Source: VRUE01 sp035318745
Lineage (GTDB): Bacteria; Actinomycetota; Thermoleophilia; Solirubrobacterales; 70-9
Direction of reading: 5' to 3'
Assembly (NCBI GenBank): GCA_035318745.1
Contig: DATHEA010000005.1
Span: 62,001 to 126,000 of the forward strand
DNA: 64,000 nucleotides
In this document: positions 51,556 to 61,779 of the stretch, piece after piece
Layout: each line of letters begins with the position of its first letter
How positions within the stretch are numbered: the stretch's first letter is position 1
The notes under the pieces: generated by a model
What the model saw: the letters and a program-made list of their open reading frames with translations, nothing else
The model's database searches: none
Told to the model about the DNA's origin: nothing
Translations under genes and position numbers: made by a program

Positions 51556-52675
51556 CTAGCTGGCTGAGGAGGCCGCGGTCTTGTTCAGGTAGTCGCGGAT
51601 GAAGTCGTCGATGTCGCCGTCGAGCACCCGCTGGGCATCGCCAATCTCATGGCCCGTGCGATGGTCTTTCACCCGCTGGTCAGGGTGCAGGAAGTAGCTG
51701 CGAATCTGCGATCCCCAGGCGACTTCCTTGACCTCGCCGCGCTCCTTGGCCAGCGTCTCCGCCCGTTTGCGCTCCTCCAGCTCGATCAGCTTCGAGCGCA
51801 GCAGCTGCATCGCGACGGCCTTGTTCTGGGTCTGCGAGCGCTCGTTCTGGCACTGCACGACGACGCCGGTCGGCAGGTGCGTGATTCGCACCGCCGAGTC
51901 GGTCTTATTGACGTGCTGGCCGCCCGCGCCCGATGCGCGGTAGGTGTCGACGCGCAGATCGGCGTCGTCGATCTCGACCTCGACCCCCTCGTCGACAAGC
52001 GGCCCGACGTCGACCTGGGCGAAGCTGGTGTGGCGCCGCGCCGAGGAGTCGAAGGGCGAGATCCGCACCAGCCGGTGGACACCGCGCTCGGCGGCGAACA
52101 ATCCATAGGCGTTCTCGCCACGGGCGATGAAGGTCGCCGACTTGAGGCCCGCCTCCTCCCCCGGCGAGGCCTCCTTCATCTCTACCTCGAAGCCGCGACG
52201 CTCGGCCCAGCGCAGGTACATCCGCAGCAGGATCTCGGCCCAGTCCTGGGAATCGGTTCCTCCTGCACCGGCGTGAACGGTGACCACAGCATCGCCCGCG
52301 TCGTATTTCCCGCTGAACAGGCGCGCCTCTTCCAGCTCTGCCAGCCGCCTTTCGACGGATGCCATCTGCGTGCTCAGCTCGGCTGCCATCTCCTCGTCCT
52401 CGGCCGCCATCTCGGCCAGCTCGCCAAGGTCGCCGGCTTCGGATTCCAGCTCCTCGAAAGTCTTCAGCTTGCGCTGGGCGCGGGCATGCGCTGCCGAGAC
52501 ACGCGCGGCCGTCTCCTGGTCGTCCCAGAAGCCGGGTCGGCCCATCTCCTCCTCCAGCCGCTCTGCTTCCTCCCGCAGCGAAGCCGGGTCAAAGGTAGTC
52601 CGAGAGCAGCTTCAACTGCTCGCGGATCTCGGCGAGCCGCGCCGGTACCGATTCGGTCGAGGCGACATCGGCCAT
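51556..52675 (-). CDS. prfB: Peptide chain release factor 2 (with programmed +1 frameshift)
   Basis: Zero-frame ORF starts at ATG 52675 and after 28 codons (ending SDYL) meets an in-frame TGA at 52591-52589; a +1 slip at CTT TGA C lets translation continue in the frame to 51556, giving 372 aa. The SPF motif (RISPFDSSARRHTSFAQ) and GGQ motif (ASGAGGQHVNKTDSAVR) identify RF2. The CUU-UGA-C site is the classic RF2 autoregulation device. The upstream stimulatory Shine-Dalgarno of E. coli is not evident here. Annotators may wrongly start at ATG 52545. Confidence 0.95.
52589..52594 (-). promoter_or_regulatory. prfB +1 frameshift site
   Basis: CTT TGA followed by C on the minus strand. When RF2 is scarce the ribosome slips from CTT to TTT and reads GAC, joining the N-terminal 28 codons to the RF2 body. 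Confidence 0.92.
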
Positions 52676-52717
52676 GGCGACAGCCTAGTGGGCGCGGCCC
52701 CGGAGCACTAGCCGCGC

Positions 52718-53584
52718 TCAGGGGGCGGTGGCGCCGATGATCCAGGTGGAGGCAGGCGCGATCACTCCGTCGGGCCCGTCGAACTCGGCAAGCGCCTCGC
52801 GCAGGTCACCGGCGATCTTCGGACGGATCTCCTCGATGCGGTCTTCCCAGAGTCGCAGCACCTCGCCGGCCGGGCCCAGCGCCATGTTGAACTCGACCGC
52901 GTGCTCGAGGTCCTCGCCGATCTTGATCGGCAGGTCGCAGCGGCGCAACGAGATTTCCTCGAAGCCGGCGATCGAGAGCTGCTCGCTCACCGTGTCGGCG
53001 CTCGCCATCGAGAAGGGACCGGGACCGCAGGTCGGCTCGTCGGTCTCCTCAGGGCGCTCGAGGTACTCCTCGACGACCAGCTCGGCGCGGTTCATCCACG
53101 CGTTGTCGAGCTTGCGCCGCCAGACGATCGCGCAGAACTGGCCACCGGGCGCCAGTGCCGATCGCACGTTGCGGAGCGCCTGCACGGGATTCGCAAAGAA
53201 CATGATTCCCATGCGCGAGAAGGCGTAGTCGAAGCCTTCGCCGAGGTCCATGATCTGGACGTCGCCACTGAGGAAGCGCACGTTTTCGGCGCCTGCGCCG
53301 TCGGCCTCCTCGCGCGCCGCAGCAATGAAGGGCTCGGAGACATCTACGCCGACCGCCTCGCCACCGGGACCAACGAGTGCGGCAAGCTGCTGCGTCGTAT
53401 CGCCGAAGCCGCAGCCGAGATCGAGCACCCGACCCCCAGGGGGCGGCGGATACGCCTCCAGCGCCGCTTCGCCGTGCGCTCCCAGCCCGCCGGTGACAAG
53501 GTCGCGGAACTGGACGAAGCGGTCGAACAGAGGCCCGCTCCAGGCGTCGGTTGCCTCCCTATTGGATGCGGCGATCTGCTCCAT
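52718..53584 (-). CDS. SAM-dependent methyltransferase (class I)
   Basis: 288 aa from ATG 53584. Motif I VLDLGCGFGDTTQQL, followed by VGVDVSEPFIAAA, FLSGDVQIMDLG, and MFFANPVQALRNVRSALAPGGQFC. Resembles UbiE/COQ5-like or small-molecule methyltransferases; the substrate is unknown. Starts within the last 26 bp of the SnoaL-like gene. Confidence 0.88.
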   Translation of the reverse strand: MEQIAASNREATDAWSGPLFDRFVQFRDLVTGGLGAHGEAALEAYPPPPGGRVLDLGCGFGDTTQQLAALVGPGGEAVGVDVSEPFIAAAREEADGAGAENVRFLSGDVQIMDLGEGFDYAFSRMGIMFFANPVQALRNVRSALAPGGQFCAIVWRRKLDNAWMNRAELVVEEYLERPEETDEPTCGPGPFSMASADTVSEQLSIAGFEEISLRRCDLPIKIGEDLEHAVEFNMALGPAGEVLRLWEDRIEEIRPKIAGDLREALAEFDGPDGVIAPASTWIIGATAP

Positions 53585-53969
53585 CGCGTAGATGGTACGC
53601 CTGCCACGCCGCCTCACGGTCCTCGAACGGACGCCAGCTGCGAATCCGGTGGTCGTGCAGTGCGAAAAGCCATGCCATCTCGTCGGTGTTCGCGTGCGAC
53701 CCATCCTCGTCCCAGTGCCACACACGCCTGATCAGAGCGAGCGCCGCCCCACCGCCGGACTCGGTCCCGTCCTCGAAGAGTGCGTCCAGCTCAATCGTCT
53801 GCTGCACCCCACCCGCCGCTCGCGTCGCCCAGAGCCGCGCTGCGTCGCGACCCTTCCGCAAGCCCTTCATCGAATGAAGCTCCACCTCCGGATCAAGCAC
53901 CTCCACGAACGCATCCAGGTCCCCCTCGTTGAAGCTCCGGATGAACTCGCGAATCGGGTCGTGGGTCAC
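53559..53969 (-). CDS. SnoaL/NTF2-like protein
   Basis: 136 aa; a cone-shaped NTF2 fold is implied by IREFIRSFNEGDLDAFVEVLDPEVELHSM and the C-terminal RIRSWRPFEDREAAWQA pattern. Such proteins are isomerases, dehydratases or ligand binders. Overlaps the methyltransferase start by 26 bp, so they form a unit. GTG start. Confidence 0.8.
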   Translation of the reverse strand: MTHDPIREFIRSFNEGDLDAFVEVLDPEVELHSMKGLRKGRDAARLWATRAAGGVQQTIELDALFEDGTESGGGAALALIRRVWHWDEDGSHANTDEMAWLFALHDHRIRSWRPFEDREAAWQAYHLRDGADRRIQ

Positions 53970-53982
53970 GAGGCGCCAGCTT

Positions 53983-54098
53983 AGAGCCCGCCGCGGTAGG
54001 GATGGAACGTCTTGTACTTTTTCGTCGACGCCTGCGGGCGCCCGCCCACCCGCGCCCCACCGAAAAAGTTAAGTGGAATCCCTACCGCGGCGGGCTCT
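53983..54098. repeat. Foldback repeat family B, copy 3
   Basis: 21-bp perfect outer arms (53983-54003 and 54078-54098) starting AGAGCCCGCCGCGG. Core CGTCTTGTACTTTTTCG and CGAAAAAGTTAAGTG. Lies downstream of secA. Confidence 0.92.
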
Positions 54099-54106
54099 GA
54101 AACGCC

Positions 54107-56950
54107 TCAAGCCCCGTGGCACTTCTTGAACTTTTTGCCGCTGCCGCACCAGCAGGGATCGTTGCGACCGATTTCTTTCTCTCGCTCGTCCTTGACCACG
54201 GTCTCGATCACCTCGGGCGCCGGGGCGCCGTTGCCACCGCCGTTTGGCCGCGCGGTCCCTTCGGTGACACTGACACCCGCCGCCACCTCCTGCAGGGCCG
54301 ACGGTTGGGCGTCCGGAGTGCCGCCGGAGTAGTCGAGCGCCGTCGGCCCGCCGCCGTTGCCGGCAAATGAGCCTTCTTGCACCTGTGAGGGGTCGATTTC
54401 GATCTGCGCGTTGAAGACGAGTTTGCTGAATTCCTCCCAGATCGAGTGCATCAGCTCCTCGAACATGCCAAAGCCTTCGTTTTTGTAGGCGACGAGGGGG
54501 TCGATCTGAGCGAAGCCGCGCAGGTGGATGCCCTCGCGCAGGTAGTCCATGTCGTAGAGGTGCTCACGCCAGCGGCTGTCGATCACCTGCAGCAGGATCG
54601 AGCGCTCCAGATAGCGCATCAGCTCCTCGCCGAGTGCCTGCTCGCGGTCGTCGTAGGCGCTCATCGAGTCGTCGTCGAGGGCGTCCTTGAGCTTTTCGCG
54701 GTCGACCGTCTCCGGAGACAACGAGCCGACCTCGATCCCGACCGGCCAGATCTGGCGCAGCTGCGCCTCCAGCCCGGCCAGGTCCCAGTCTTCGAGGTCG
54801 TCGCCGGGGGTGTACTCGTCGACCAGGCGCTCGATCACGCCCTCCAGCTCGTCGCGGGCGATGTCGGACATGTCTCGCCCCTCGAGGATCTCGCGGCGAT
54901 ATTTGTAGACGACGCGGCGCTGCTCGTTCATCACATCGTCGTACTCGAGCACGCGTTTGCGGATCAGGAAGTTCTGTTCCTCGACCTTCTTCTGCGCCCC
55001 CTCGACCGTTTTGCTCAGCATTTTGGCCTCGAGCGGCATCTCCCCACCCTCCTCGTCGACGGGGCCGAGGCGGTCGAGAATTTTGTAGATGCGGTCGCCG
55101 GCGAAGAGGCGGATCACGTCGTCTTCGGCGGAGAGGAAGAAGCGCGTCTCGCCGGGATCACCCTGACGGCCGGAGCGGCCGCGCAGCTGGTTGTCGATGC
55201 GGCGTGATTCGTGGCGCTCGGTGCCGCAGATATAGAGGCCACCGAGCTCGCGCACTTCCTCGGCCTCCCCCTTGCACTGCGGCTCCATCTCGACGATCTT
55301 TGCGGCCAGCGCCTCCTCGTAGCCCTCGTCGCCGTGACCGAGCCCCTGCTTTTTCAGCTCTTTCATCGCGAGGTGCTCGGGGTCGCCGCCGAGCTTGATG
55401 TCGACGCCGCGGCCGGCCATATTGGTGGCGATCATCACCGCACCCTTGCGCCCGGCTTCGGCGATCCGCTCGCCCTCTTTTTCCGCGTGCTCGGGCTTCG
55501 CATTGAGCACGGCGTGCTCGACTCCGTGCCGTTTCAGCTCGCCGGAGATCATCTCCGAGACCTCGACCGAGACGGTGCCGACGAGGATCGGCTGACCTTC
55601 CTCGTGGCGGGCGAAGATCTCCTCGAGCACGGCTTTCCACTTGCCGTCCTTGGTTTTGAAGATCTGGTCGTTGTGATCGGCCCGGACCATCGGCCGGTTG
55701 GTCGGGATCTCGACCACGGGCACTTTGTAGATTTTCATGAACTCGGTCGCCTCGGTCAGCGCCGTGCCGGTCATTCCCCCGAGCTTGTCGTAGAGGCGGA
55801 AGTAGTTCTGCAGGGTGATCGTTGCCAGGGTCTGGTTCTCCTCGCCGATCGCCACCCCCTCCTTCGCCTCGACCGCCTGGTGCAGGCCCTCCGACCAGCG
55901 CCGGCCCTCGAGGATGCGGCCGGTGAACTCGTCGATGATCATCACCTGGCCGTCGACCACGGCGTAGTCCTTGTCCTTCTTGTAGAGCGACTCGGCCTTG
56001 AGCGCCTGGCCGAGGTGGTTGACGAGGGTGCCGTGCTCGCTCAGGTAGAGGTTGTCGACGTCGAGGAACTCCTCGGCGCGTTTGACCCCGCGCTCGGTCG
56101 GCGAAACGGTCTTGTGCTTCTCGTCGTATTCGTAGTCGTAGTCGGCCTCGGAGGTGTCTTTCGATTCGCCCAGGGATTTCAGCCGGTCCTTGGCCTGGAC
56201 GCCCTCCATCTGACGCGCGAGGCGAGCGAACTGGTAGTAGATCTGCGCCGCCTGTTCGGGGGCGCCGGAGATGATCAGCGGCGTCCGCGCCTCGTCGATC
56301 AGGATGTTGTCGACCTCGTCCACGATCGCGAAGTGGTGGCCGCGCTGAACGCATTCCTCCAGCGATCCGGACATGTTGTCGCGCAGGTAGTCGAAGCCAA
56401 ACTCGGAATTGGTGCCGTAGGTCACGTCGCAGCCGTATTTGACCTGCCGTGCGGCGTGATCGTCGGAGTCCTGGATCGCAGCAACGGTGACGCCGAGCGC
56501 CTCGTAGACCGGCGTCATCCATTCGGCATCGCGGCGTGCGAGATAGTCGTTGACGGTGACGAGGTGGACGCTGTCGCCCGCCAGCGTGTTGAGGAAGACC
56601 GCCAGGGTCGCCGTCAGCGTCTTGCCCTCGCCGGTCTTCATCTCGGCGATCGCACCCTCGTGGAGCGCCATGCCGCCGATCAGCTGTACGTCAAAGTGGC
56701 GCTGGCCGATGCTGCGCCGCGCCGCCTCACGGGTCAGCGCAAAGGCCTCCGGCAGGAGGTCGTCCAGGGTCTCGCCGCCCCGGGCGCGCTCACGCAGAGA
56801 GTCGGCCTCGGCGCGCAGCTCCTCGTCGCTGAGCAGCTCCATCTCGGGCTCGATCGCGTTGATTCTCTGCGCACGCTTCTCGTACGCCTTGAATTTGCGA
56901 CCCTCTCCCACGCGGAGCGCCCGCGTGACCATGTCCCGTGCATTGGCCAT
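54107..56950 (-). CDS. secA: Preprotein translocase ATPase SecA
   Basis: 947 aa. Walker A region MKTGEGKTLTATLA; DEAD-like VDEVDNILIDEA; helicase motifs MIATNMAGRGVDI, SGRQGDPGETRFFLS; a C-terminal zinc-binding SEC-C motif (NDPCWCGSGKKFKKCHG). It drives export through SecYEG. A proline/glycine-rich linker precedes SEC-C. Single copy within the window. Confidence 0.97.
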   Translation of the reverse strand: MANARDMVTRALRVGEGRKFKAYEKRAQRINAIEPEMELLSDEELRAEADSLRERARGGETLDDLLPEAFALTREAARRSIGQRHFDVQLIGGMALHEGAIAEMKTGEGKTLTATLAVFLNTLAGDSVHLVTVNDYLARRDAEWMTPVYEALGVTVAAIQDSDDHAARQVKYGCDVTYGTNSEFGFDYLRDNMSGSLEECVQRGHHFAIVDEVDNILIDEARTPLIISGAPEQAAQIYYQFARLARQMEGVQAKDRLKSLGESKDTSEADYDYEYDEKHKTVSPTERGVKRAEEFLDVDNLYLSEHGTLVNHLGQALKAESLYKKDKDYAVVDGQVMIIDEFTGRILEGRRWSEGLHQAVEAKEGVAIGEENQTLATITLQNYFRLYDKLGGMTGTALTEATEFMKIYKVPVVEIPTNRPMVRADHNDQIFKTKDGKWKAVLEEIFARHEEGQPILVGTVSVEVSEMISGELKRHGVEHAVLNAKPEHAEKEGERIAEAGRKGAVMIATNMAGRGVDIKLGGDPEHLAMKELKKQGLGHGDEGYEEALAAKIVEMEPQCKGEAEEVRELGGLYICGTERHESRRIDNQLRGRSGRQGDPGETRFFLSAEDDVIRLFAGDRIYKILDRLGPVDEEGGEMPLEAKMLSKTVEGAQKKVEEQNFLIRKRVLEYDDVMNEQRRVVYKYRREILEGRDMSDIARDELEGVIERLVDEYTPGDDLEDWDLAGLEAQLRQIWPVGIEVGSLSPETVDREKLKDALDDDSMSAYDDREQALGEELMRYLERSILLQVIDSRWREHLYDMDYLREGIHLRGFAQIDPLVAYKNEGFGMFEELMHSIWEEFSKLVFNAQIEIDPSQVQEGSFAGNGGGPTALDYSGGTPDAQPSALQEVAAGVSVTEGTARPNGGGNGAPAPEVIETVVKDEREKEIGRNDPCWCGSGKKFKKCHGA

Positions 56951-56972
56951 CTCTCAAGGGTAGCTATCTCGG

Positions 56973-57081
56973 ACGAAGGGGACCGGGTGTCCCCTCGACG
57001 GAACCCGCGTCGGATTCCGGGCGGAGGCGCAGTTCCCAGCGGCTCACAAGTTCCTCTGAGGGGACACCCGGTCCCCTTCGT
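56973..57081. repeat. Foldback repeat family A, copy 5
   Basis: 24-bp perfect outer arms (56973-56996, 57058-57081), starting ACGAAGGGGACCGGGTG. Core GGAACCCGCG and GCGGCTCACAAGTTCC. Between hpf (3' end) and secA start. Confidence 0.93.
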
Positions 57082-57094
57082 AGGTTGAGCTAGC

Positions 57095-57448
57095 TCAAGC
57101 TGAGGCGGTGCGACCGCGCACCTGATTCACGAGCTTGCGCGTCCGGCTCCGCTTGCGTCGCTTCTCGCGGTGCTTCTTGACCTGGCGGCGGATGTCCTCG
57201 GCAAGTTCGTGGACGCTGTGGGCCATCTCCGGCGCGCACTCCTTCGCGTGCAGCGTCACGCCCTTGAGCCTCAGCGTGGCCTCGGCGACCTGGCTATCCG
57301 CAATCGCCGGATTCTTCTCTTCCCAGACGATCACTTCGAGCATCGCCAGCTCAGAGACCTGCCTGCCGACGCGACGAAATCGCTTGAAGATGTGTTCCCG
57401 CAGCTCGTCATCGATCTCGACGTTGCGCCCACGCACCTCAATCCGCAT
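57095..57448 (-). CDS. hpf: Short ribosome hibernation-promoting factor (HPF/RaiA)
   Basis: 117 aa with the RaiA beta-alpha-beta-beta-beta-alpha fold: MRIEVRGRNVEIDDELREHIFKRF, VEATLRLKGVTLHAKE, and a very basic tail. It binds idle ribosomes. The long C-terminal dimerisation domain of typical actinobacterial HPF is absent, so this is a short form. Two family-A foldbacks flank it. Confidence 0.9.
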   Translation of the reverse strand: MRIEVRGRNVEIDDELREHIFKRFRRVGRQVSELAMLEVIVWEEKNPAIADSQVAEATLRLKGVTLHAKECAPEMAHSVHELAEDIRRQVKKHREKRRKRSRTRKLVNQVRGRTASA

Positions 57449-57529
57449 TTTGGCCTCCTCTGTCTGGGTCTGCCTCGATCCTACGCCGGTACCCGGTCCA
57501 CGACAAGAGGAACTTCTGCGGATGTTGCG

Positions 57530-57638
57530 GACAGAGAGATCGGGTGTCCCCTCGACGGAACCCGCGTCGGATTCCGGGCGGGGGCGCTATTCCCAGCGGC
57601 TCACAAGTTCCTCTGAGGGGACACCCGATCTCTCTGTC
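57530..57638. repeat. Foldback repeat family A, copy 6
   Basis: 24-bp perfect outer arms (57530-57553, 57615-57638), starting GACAGAGAGATCGGGTG; core nearly identical to copy 5. The right arm reaches the first base of the comF stop codon. Confidence 0.93.
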
Positions 57639-58261
57639 TACAGCCGGCGCGTAAAAGTGATTGCCACGACCCGAACGCTTCCAGCTTGGCGGAGGGCTCT
57701 GGCGCACGAGGAGAGAGTGGCGCCTGTGGTTAGAACGTCGTCGATCAGTAGGACGCTGCGAGGGACTTCACCGCGGGCGTGGATCTCAGGTGGATGGCCG
57801 ATGCGCTCAGCTCGGCGCTTGCCTACTTGGCGGCCGCCGCCGCGGCGGATGAGACAGGTGCTTAGGGGCAGCTCGGCTCTCTGCGCCAGGGCTACCGCTA
57901 TCTCGGCGGCTGGGTCGAAGCCGCGGAGGGCCGAGCGGAGCGGTGCCGTGGGGACGGGGACGATCGTGCCGCTCAGGATCGTGCCAGGGGCCAGCCACTG
58001 GATCCGGTCGGCCATCAGCTCGGCGACGGGAAGTAGGCGGCGAAACTTGAGCGCTGTCACCAGGTCGCGGGCCACGCCCTCGTGAGGGGCGGAGGACCAA
58101 GCGCGATCCAGTCCGGGAGCGCCGCAGCCCTCCAGGGGATCGGCCTTGCCAAGTCGTCGCGAGCAGCGGGTGCAGAGCGTCGCTTCGGGGCGGCAGGTTC
58201 GCCCGCAGGCCGCGCAGAGCGGCGGGACGATGGCGGCAGTGACTGCGTGGAGGAGCTTCAT
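57638..58261 (-). CDS. comF: ComF-family competence/phosphoribosyltransferase-like protein
   Basis: 207 aa. An N-terminal double zinc-finger (CAACGRTC and CTRC) precedes a PRTase-type domain with VPVPTAPLRSALRGFDPAAEIA and the PRPP loop VLLIDDVLTTGATL. ComF is needed for natural transformation in several bacteria. Preceded at exactly 23 nt by the element shared with the two Tad units, and followed directly by foldback A6. Confidence 0.93.
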   Translation of the reverse strand: MKLLHAVTAAIVPPLCAACGRTCRPEATLCTRCSRRLGKADPLEGCGAPGLDRAWSSAPHEGVARDLVTALKFRRLLPVAELMADRIQWLAPGTILSGTIVPVPTAPLRSALRGFDPAAEIAVALAQRAELPLSTCLIRRGGGRQVGKRRAERIGHPPEIHARGEVPRSVLLIDDVLTTGATLSSCARALRQAGSVRVVAITFTRRL

Positions 58262-58284
58262 CGCCCGATCGTCCGGGCCCGCGG

Positions 58285-58312
58285 CGCGCGTGTGGCGCGC
58301 TAAATGTCAATT
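58285..58312 (-). promoter_or_regulatory. Shared Tad/comF upstream element, copy 3
   Basis: Coding-strand core AGCGCGCCACACGCGCG, identical to copy 2 over 17 nt and ending exactly 23 nt before the comF ATG. The T-rich upstream half is diverged (GACATTT instead of CGTTTG). The element lies in the 56-nt gap after the sugar nucleotidyltransferase stop. Confidence 0.75.
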
Positions 58313-58317
58313 TTTCG

Positions 58318-59328
58318 TCAAGCGTCCCGCGCGTGAGCCGCGATACCGCCGATCAGGATCGACTTCGGCGATAGCTCGGCCCCCTCGAGCAGGATCGAGT
58401 CACGGACGATGGCGCCGTCGCCGATCCGGCAACCGTCGCCGATGATCGCCGGCCCCTCGATCCGCACGTCGGTGCCGATCTTCACCCCGGTCCCGACCAG
58501 AACCGGCGCGGTCACCTCGGCGCCGTCGAGCGAGCTTGCCGCCCGCACGCCCTCCGCCACCTGCGGTGCGCCGGGCTCGACCTCGACCTCGCCGTACAGG
58601 GCGTCGAGGTTGCCCTGCCGCAGCTCGTCAAGGTTGCCGATGTCGTTCCAGTAGGCGTCGATCTCGTGCGAGTAGAAGGGCACGTCACCCTCCAGTAGCG
58701 CCGGGAATACGTCGGTAGCCCAGTCAGCGAAGCCCGGGGGGGCGTCCGGACCGGCGAACTTGGCGGTGCCCGGCTCAGGGAAGAAGTCGAAGATCTCCGC
58801 GCTAAACATGTAGATGCCGCAGTTGGCGAGATCGCTGAGCGCTTCAGCCGGGTCGGGCTTCTCCTGGAAGCCCTGGATGCGACCGTCGGCGCCGGTGATC
58901 GCAACGCCGAACTGGCTGGTGTCCCTGACCCGCTTGGTCGCCAACGTTGCGATCCCGTCGTGGGACTTGTGGAACTCACGCATCGCCGCGAGGTCGAGGT
59001 CGGTGAGCGCGTCGCCGGAGATGACGAGGAAGGAATCACCGAGGAAGTTCGCCGCGTTGCGCACCCCGCCCGAGGTCCCCAGCAGCTGCTCCTCACGACT
59101 GTAGGAGAGCTCGAGCCCAAACGCCGAGCCGTCGCCGAAGTGCCCCTCGATCAGCTCGGGGAACCAGTGCAGGTTGGCGATCGCCTCGTCGAAGCCATTG
59201 CGGGCAAGCAGTCGCGCGATGTGCTCCATCACCGGCCGGTTGAGCACCGGCACCATCGGCTTCGGCATGCCGTAGGTGATCGGTCGCAGCCGGGTGCCAA
59301 GCCCGGCCGCGAGGATCATCGCCTTCAT
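58318..59328 (-). CDS. Sugar-1-phosphate nucleotidyltransferase
   Basis: 336 aa from ATG 59328: MKAMILAAGLGTRLRPITYGMPKPMVPVLNRP is the nucleotidyltransferase signature, with LVISGDALTDLDL for metal binding and GFQEKP. A C-terminal left-handed beta-helix (GTGVKIGTDVRIEGPAIIGDGCRIGDG) follows. Probably mannose- or glucose-1-phosphate guanylyl/uridylyltransferase; the sugar is not certain. It is one of two such genes here. Starts 4 nt past the sahH stop. Confidence 0.9.
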   Translation of the reverse strand: MKAMILAAGLGTRLRPITYGMPKPMVPVLNRPVMEHIARLLARNGFDEAIANLHWFPELIEGHFGDGSAFGLELSYSREEQLLGTSGGVRNAANFLGDSFLVISGDALTDLDLAAMREFHKSHDGIATLATKRVRDTSQFGVAITGADGRIQGFQEKPDPAEALSDLANCGIYMFSAEIFDFFPEPGTAKFAGPDAPPGFADWATDVFPALLEGDVPFYSHEIDAYWNDIGNLDELRQGNLDALYGEVEVEPGAPQVAEGVRAASSLDGAEVTAPVLVGTGVKIGTDVRIEGPAIIGDGCRIGDGAIVRDSILLEGAELSPKSILIGGIAAHARDA

Positions 59329-59332
59329 CGGC

Positions 59333-60751
<1,419 letters not shown>

Positions 60752-60801
60752 CGATTCCCTTTCAGTCTCTATTGGTCCGGGCGAAGGATACGTAGAACGC
60801 G

Positions 60802-61779
60802 TCAGCCGGACAGGGAGGCCTTGAGCCGGTCGATCGCCTCGATCGGCAGTGGCTCGACCCCGTGGATCGTGGCCAGCTCCAGCGAGACCAGGTCGCCGAG
60901 CATCACCGTCCAGAGCAGGCGCTCGGTGCGGCTCTCCCCGGCCGCCTCGATGCGAACCGCCGTGGCCCCATCGCGTTCGACCTCGGCCGCGGTCAGCTCG
61001 AAGCGCAGCTGCTCCCGTGGATGCTGGTCGCGAGCTTCCAGGAGGACAGCGGCCAGCTGGGCAGCGCTTGGCGCCTCCCAGATGCAGATCTCGTTGTGAT
61101 TGGCGTCGGGCAGCTCCGAGCTGAAGGCCGGCAGCTTCGCGTTCTCGTTGATCTGGGTCTTCCAGCGGCGCGCCACGGCGGCGGTCGGGCCGGCGCCGTA
61201 GACGACCGGCACCCGCTCGCCGATCGCCGCCGCAACCTCGGTGGCGCGGTGGCGTAGATCGTCCCGATTGGCCTCCAGAAAGACGGCTGCGGCCTCGATC
61301 TCCGTCGCGATGCTCGGCGCGATTCCACTCGCGGCGGCAACCTCGGCTGCGCAGACGAGCATGTAGGCGACTGCGGTCCGGGGGGCCGGCAGCAAGCCGG
61401 GCAGCCCGATGACCGGGTCGCCGGCAGCGCGGGCACCCTCGACCAGGGCGCCACCGGTGCTGGCGACGACGCGGCGGACGCCGAGCGCCTCGGCAGCGGC
61501 GAAGCAGGAGAGAGTCTCCTCGGTTTCGCCCGAGTAGCTGGAGCAGAACACCGTCCACTCGGCGCCGGCCCAGCTCGGCAGTCCGTAGCCGCGCACCGTC
61601 ACCAACGGCCCAGCGAGCCGCTCGCCGAGCGCTGCCGCAGCGAGATCGCCGCCGATCGCCGAACCGCCCATGCCACAGACGAGGAGCCCGGCGGATTCGC
61701 TCCGCTCCAGCCGGGCCGACTCGACCCTCCAGAGAGCATCGCGAAGGTGATCGGGGATTGCGAGGACGTCGTCGAGCAT
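60802..61779 (-). CDS. SIS-domain phosphoglucose/phosphomannose isomerase
   Basis: 325 aa. Two SIS halves: LLVCGMGGSAIGGDLAAAAL, VFCSSYSGETEETLSCFAAA, and later VVYGAGPTAAVARRWKTQINENAKLPAFSSELPDANHNEI. Matches bifunctional PGI/PMI enzymes that interconvert fructose-6-P with glucose-6-P or mannose-6-P. The start overlaps the upstream nucleotidyltransferase stop by 1 bp. Supplies hexose phosphates for the two nucleotidyltransferases. Confidence 0.92.
   Translation of the reverse strand: MLDDVLAIPDHLRDALWRVESARLERSESAGLLVCGMGGSAIGGDLAAAALGERLAGPLVTVRGYGLPSWAGAEWTVFCSSYSGETEETLSCFAAAEALGVRRVVASTGGALVEGARAAGDPVIGLPGLLPAPRTAVAYMLVCAAEVAAASGIAPSIATEIEAAAVFLEANRDDLRHRATEVAAAIGERVPVVYGAGPTAAVARRWKTQINENAKLPAFSSELPDANHNEICIWEAPSAAQLAAVLLEARDQHPREQLRFELTAAEVERDGATAVRIEAAGESRTERLLWTVMLGDLVSLELATIHGVEPLPIEAIDRLKASLSG

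Noticed and set aside
55211..57088. 625-aa plus-strand open frame over secA
   Set aside because: Antisense to SecA, no motifs, and runs through the foldback A5.
26093..57638. CRISPR array formed by the repeated hairpins
   Set aside because: Copies are dispersed, long and palindromic, with no regular spacers and no cas genes.
60752..60801. SAH riboswitch before sahH
   Set aside because: The 50-nt gap is too short and shows no matching structure.
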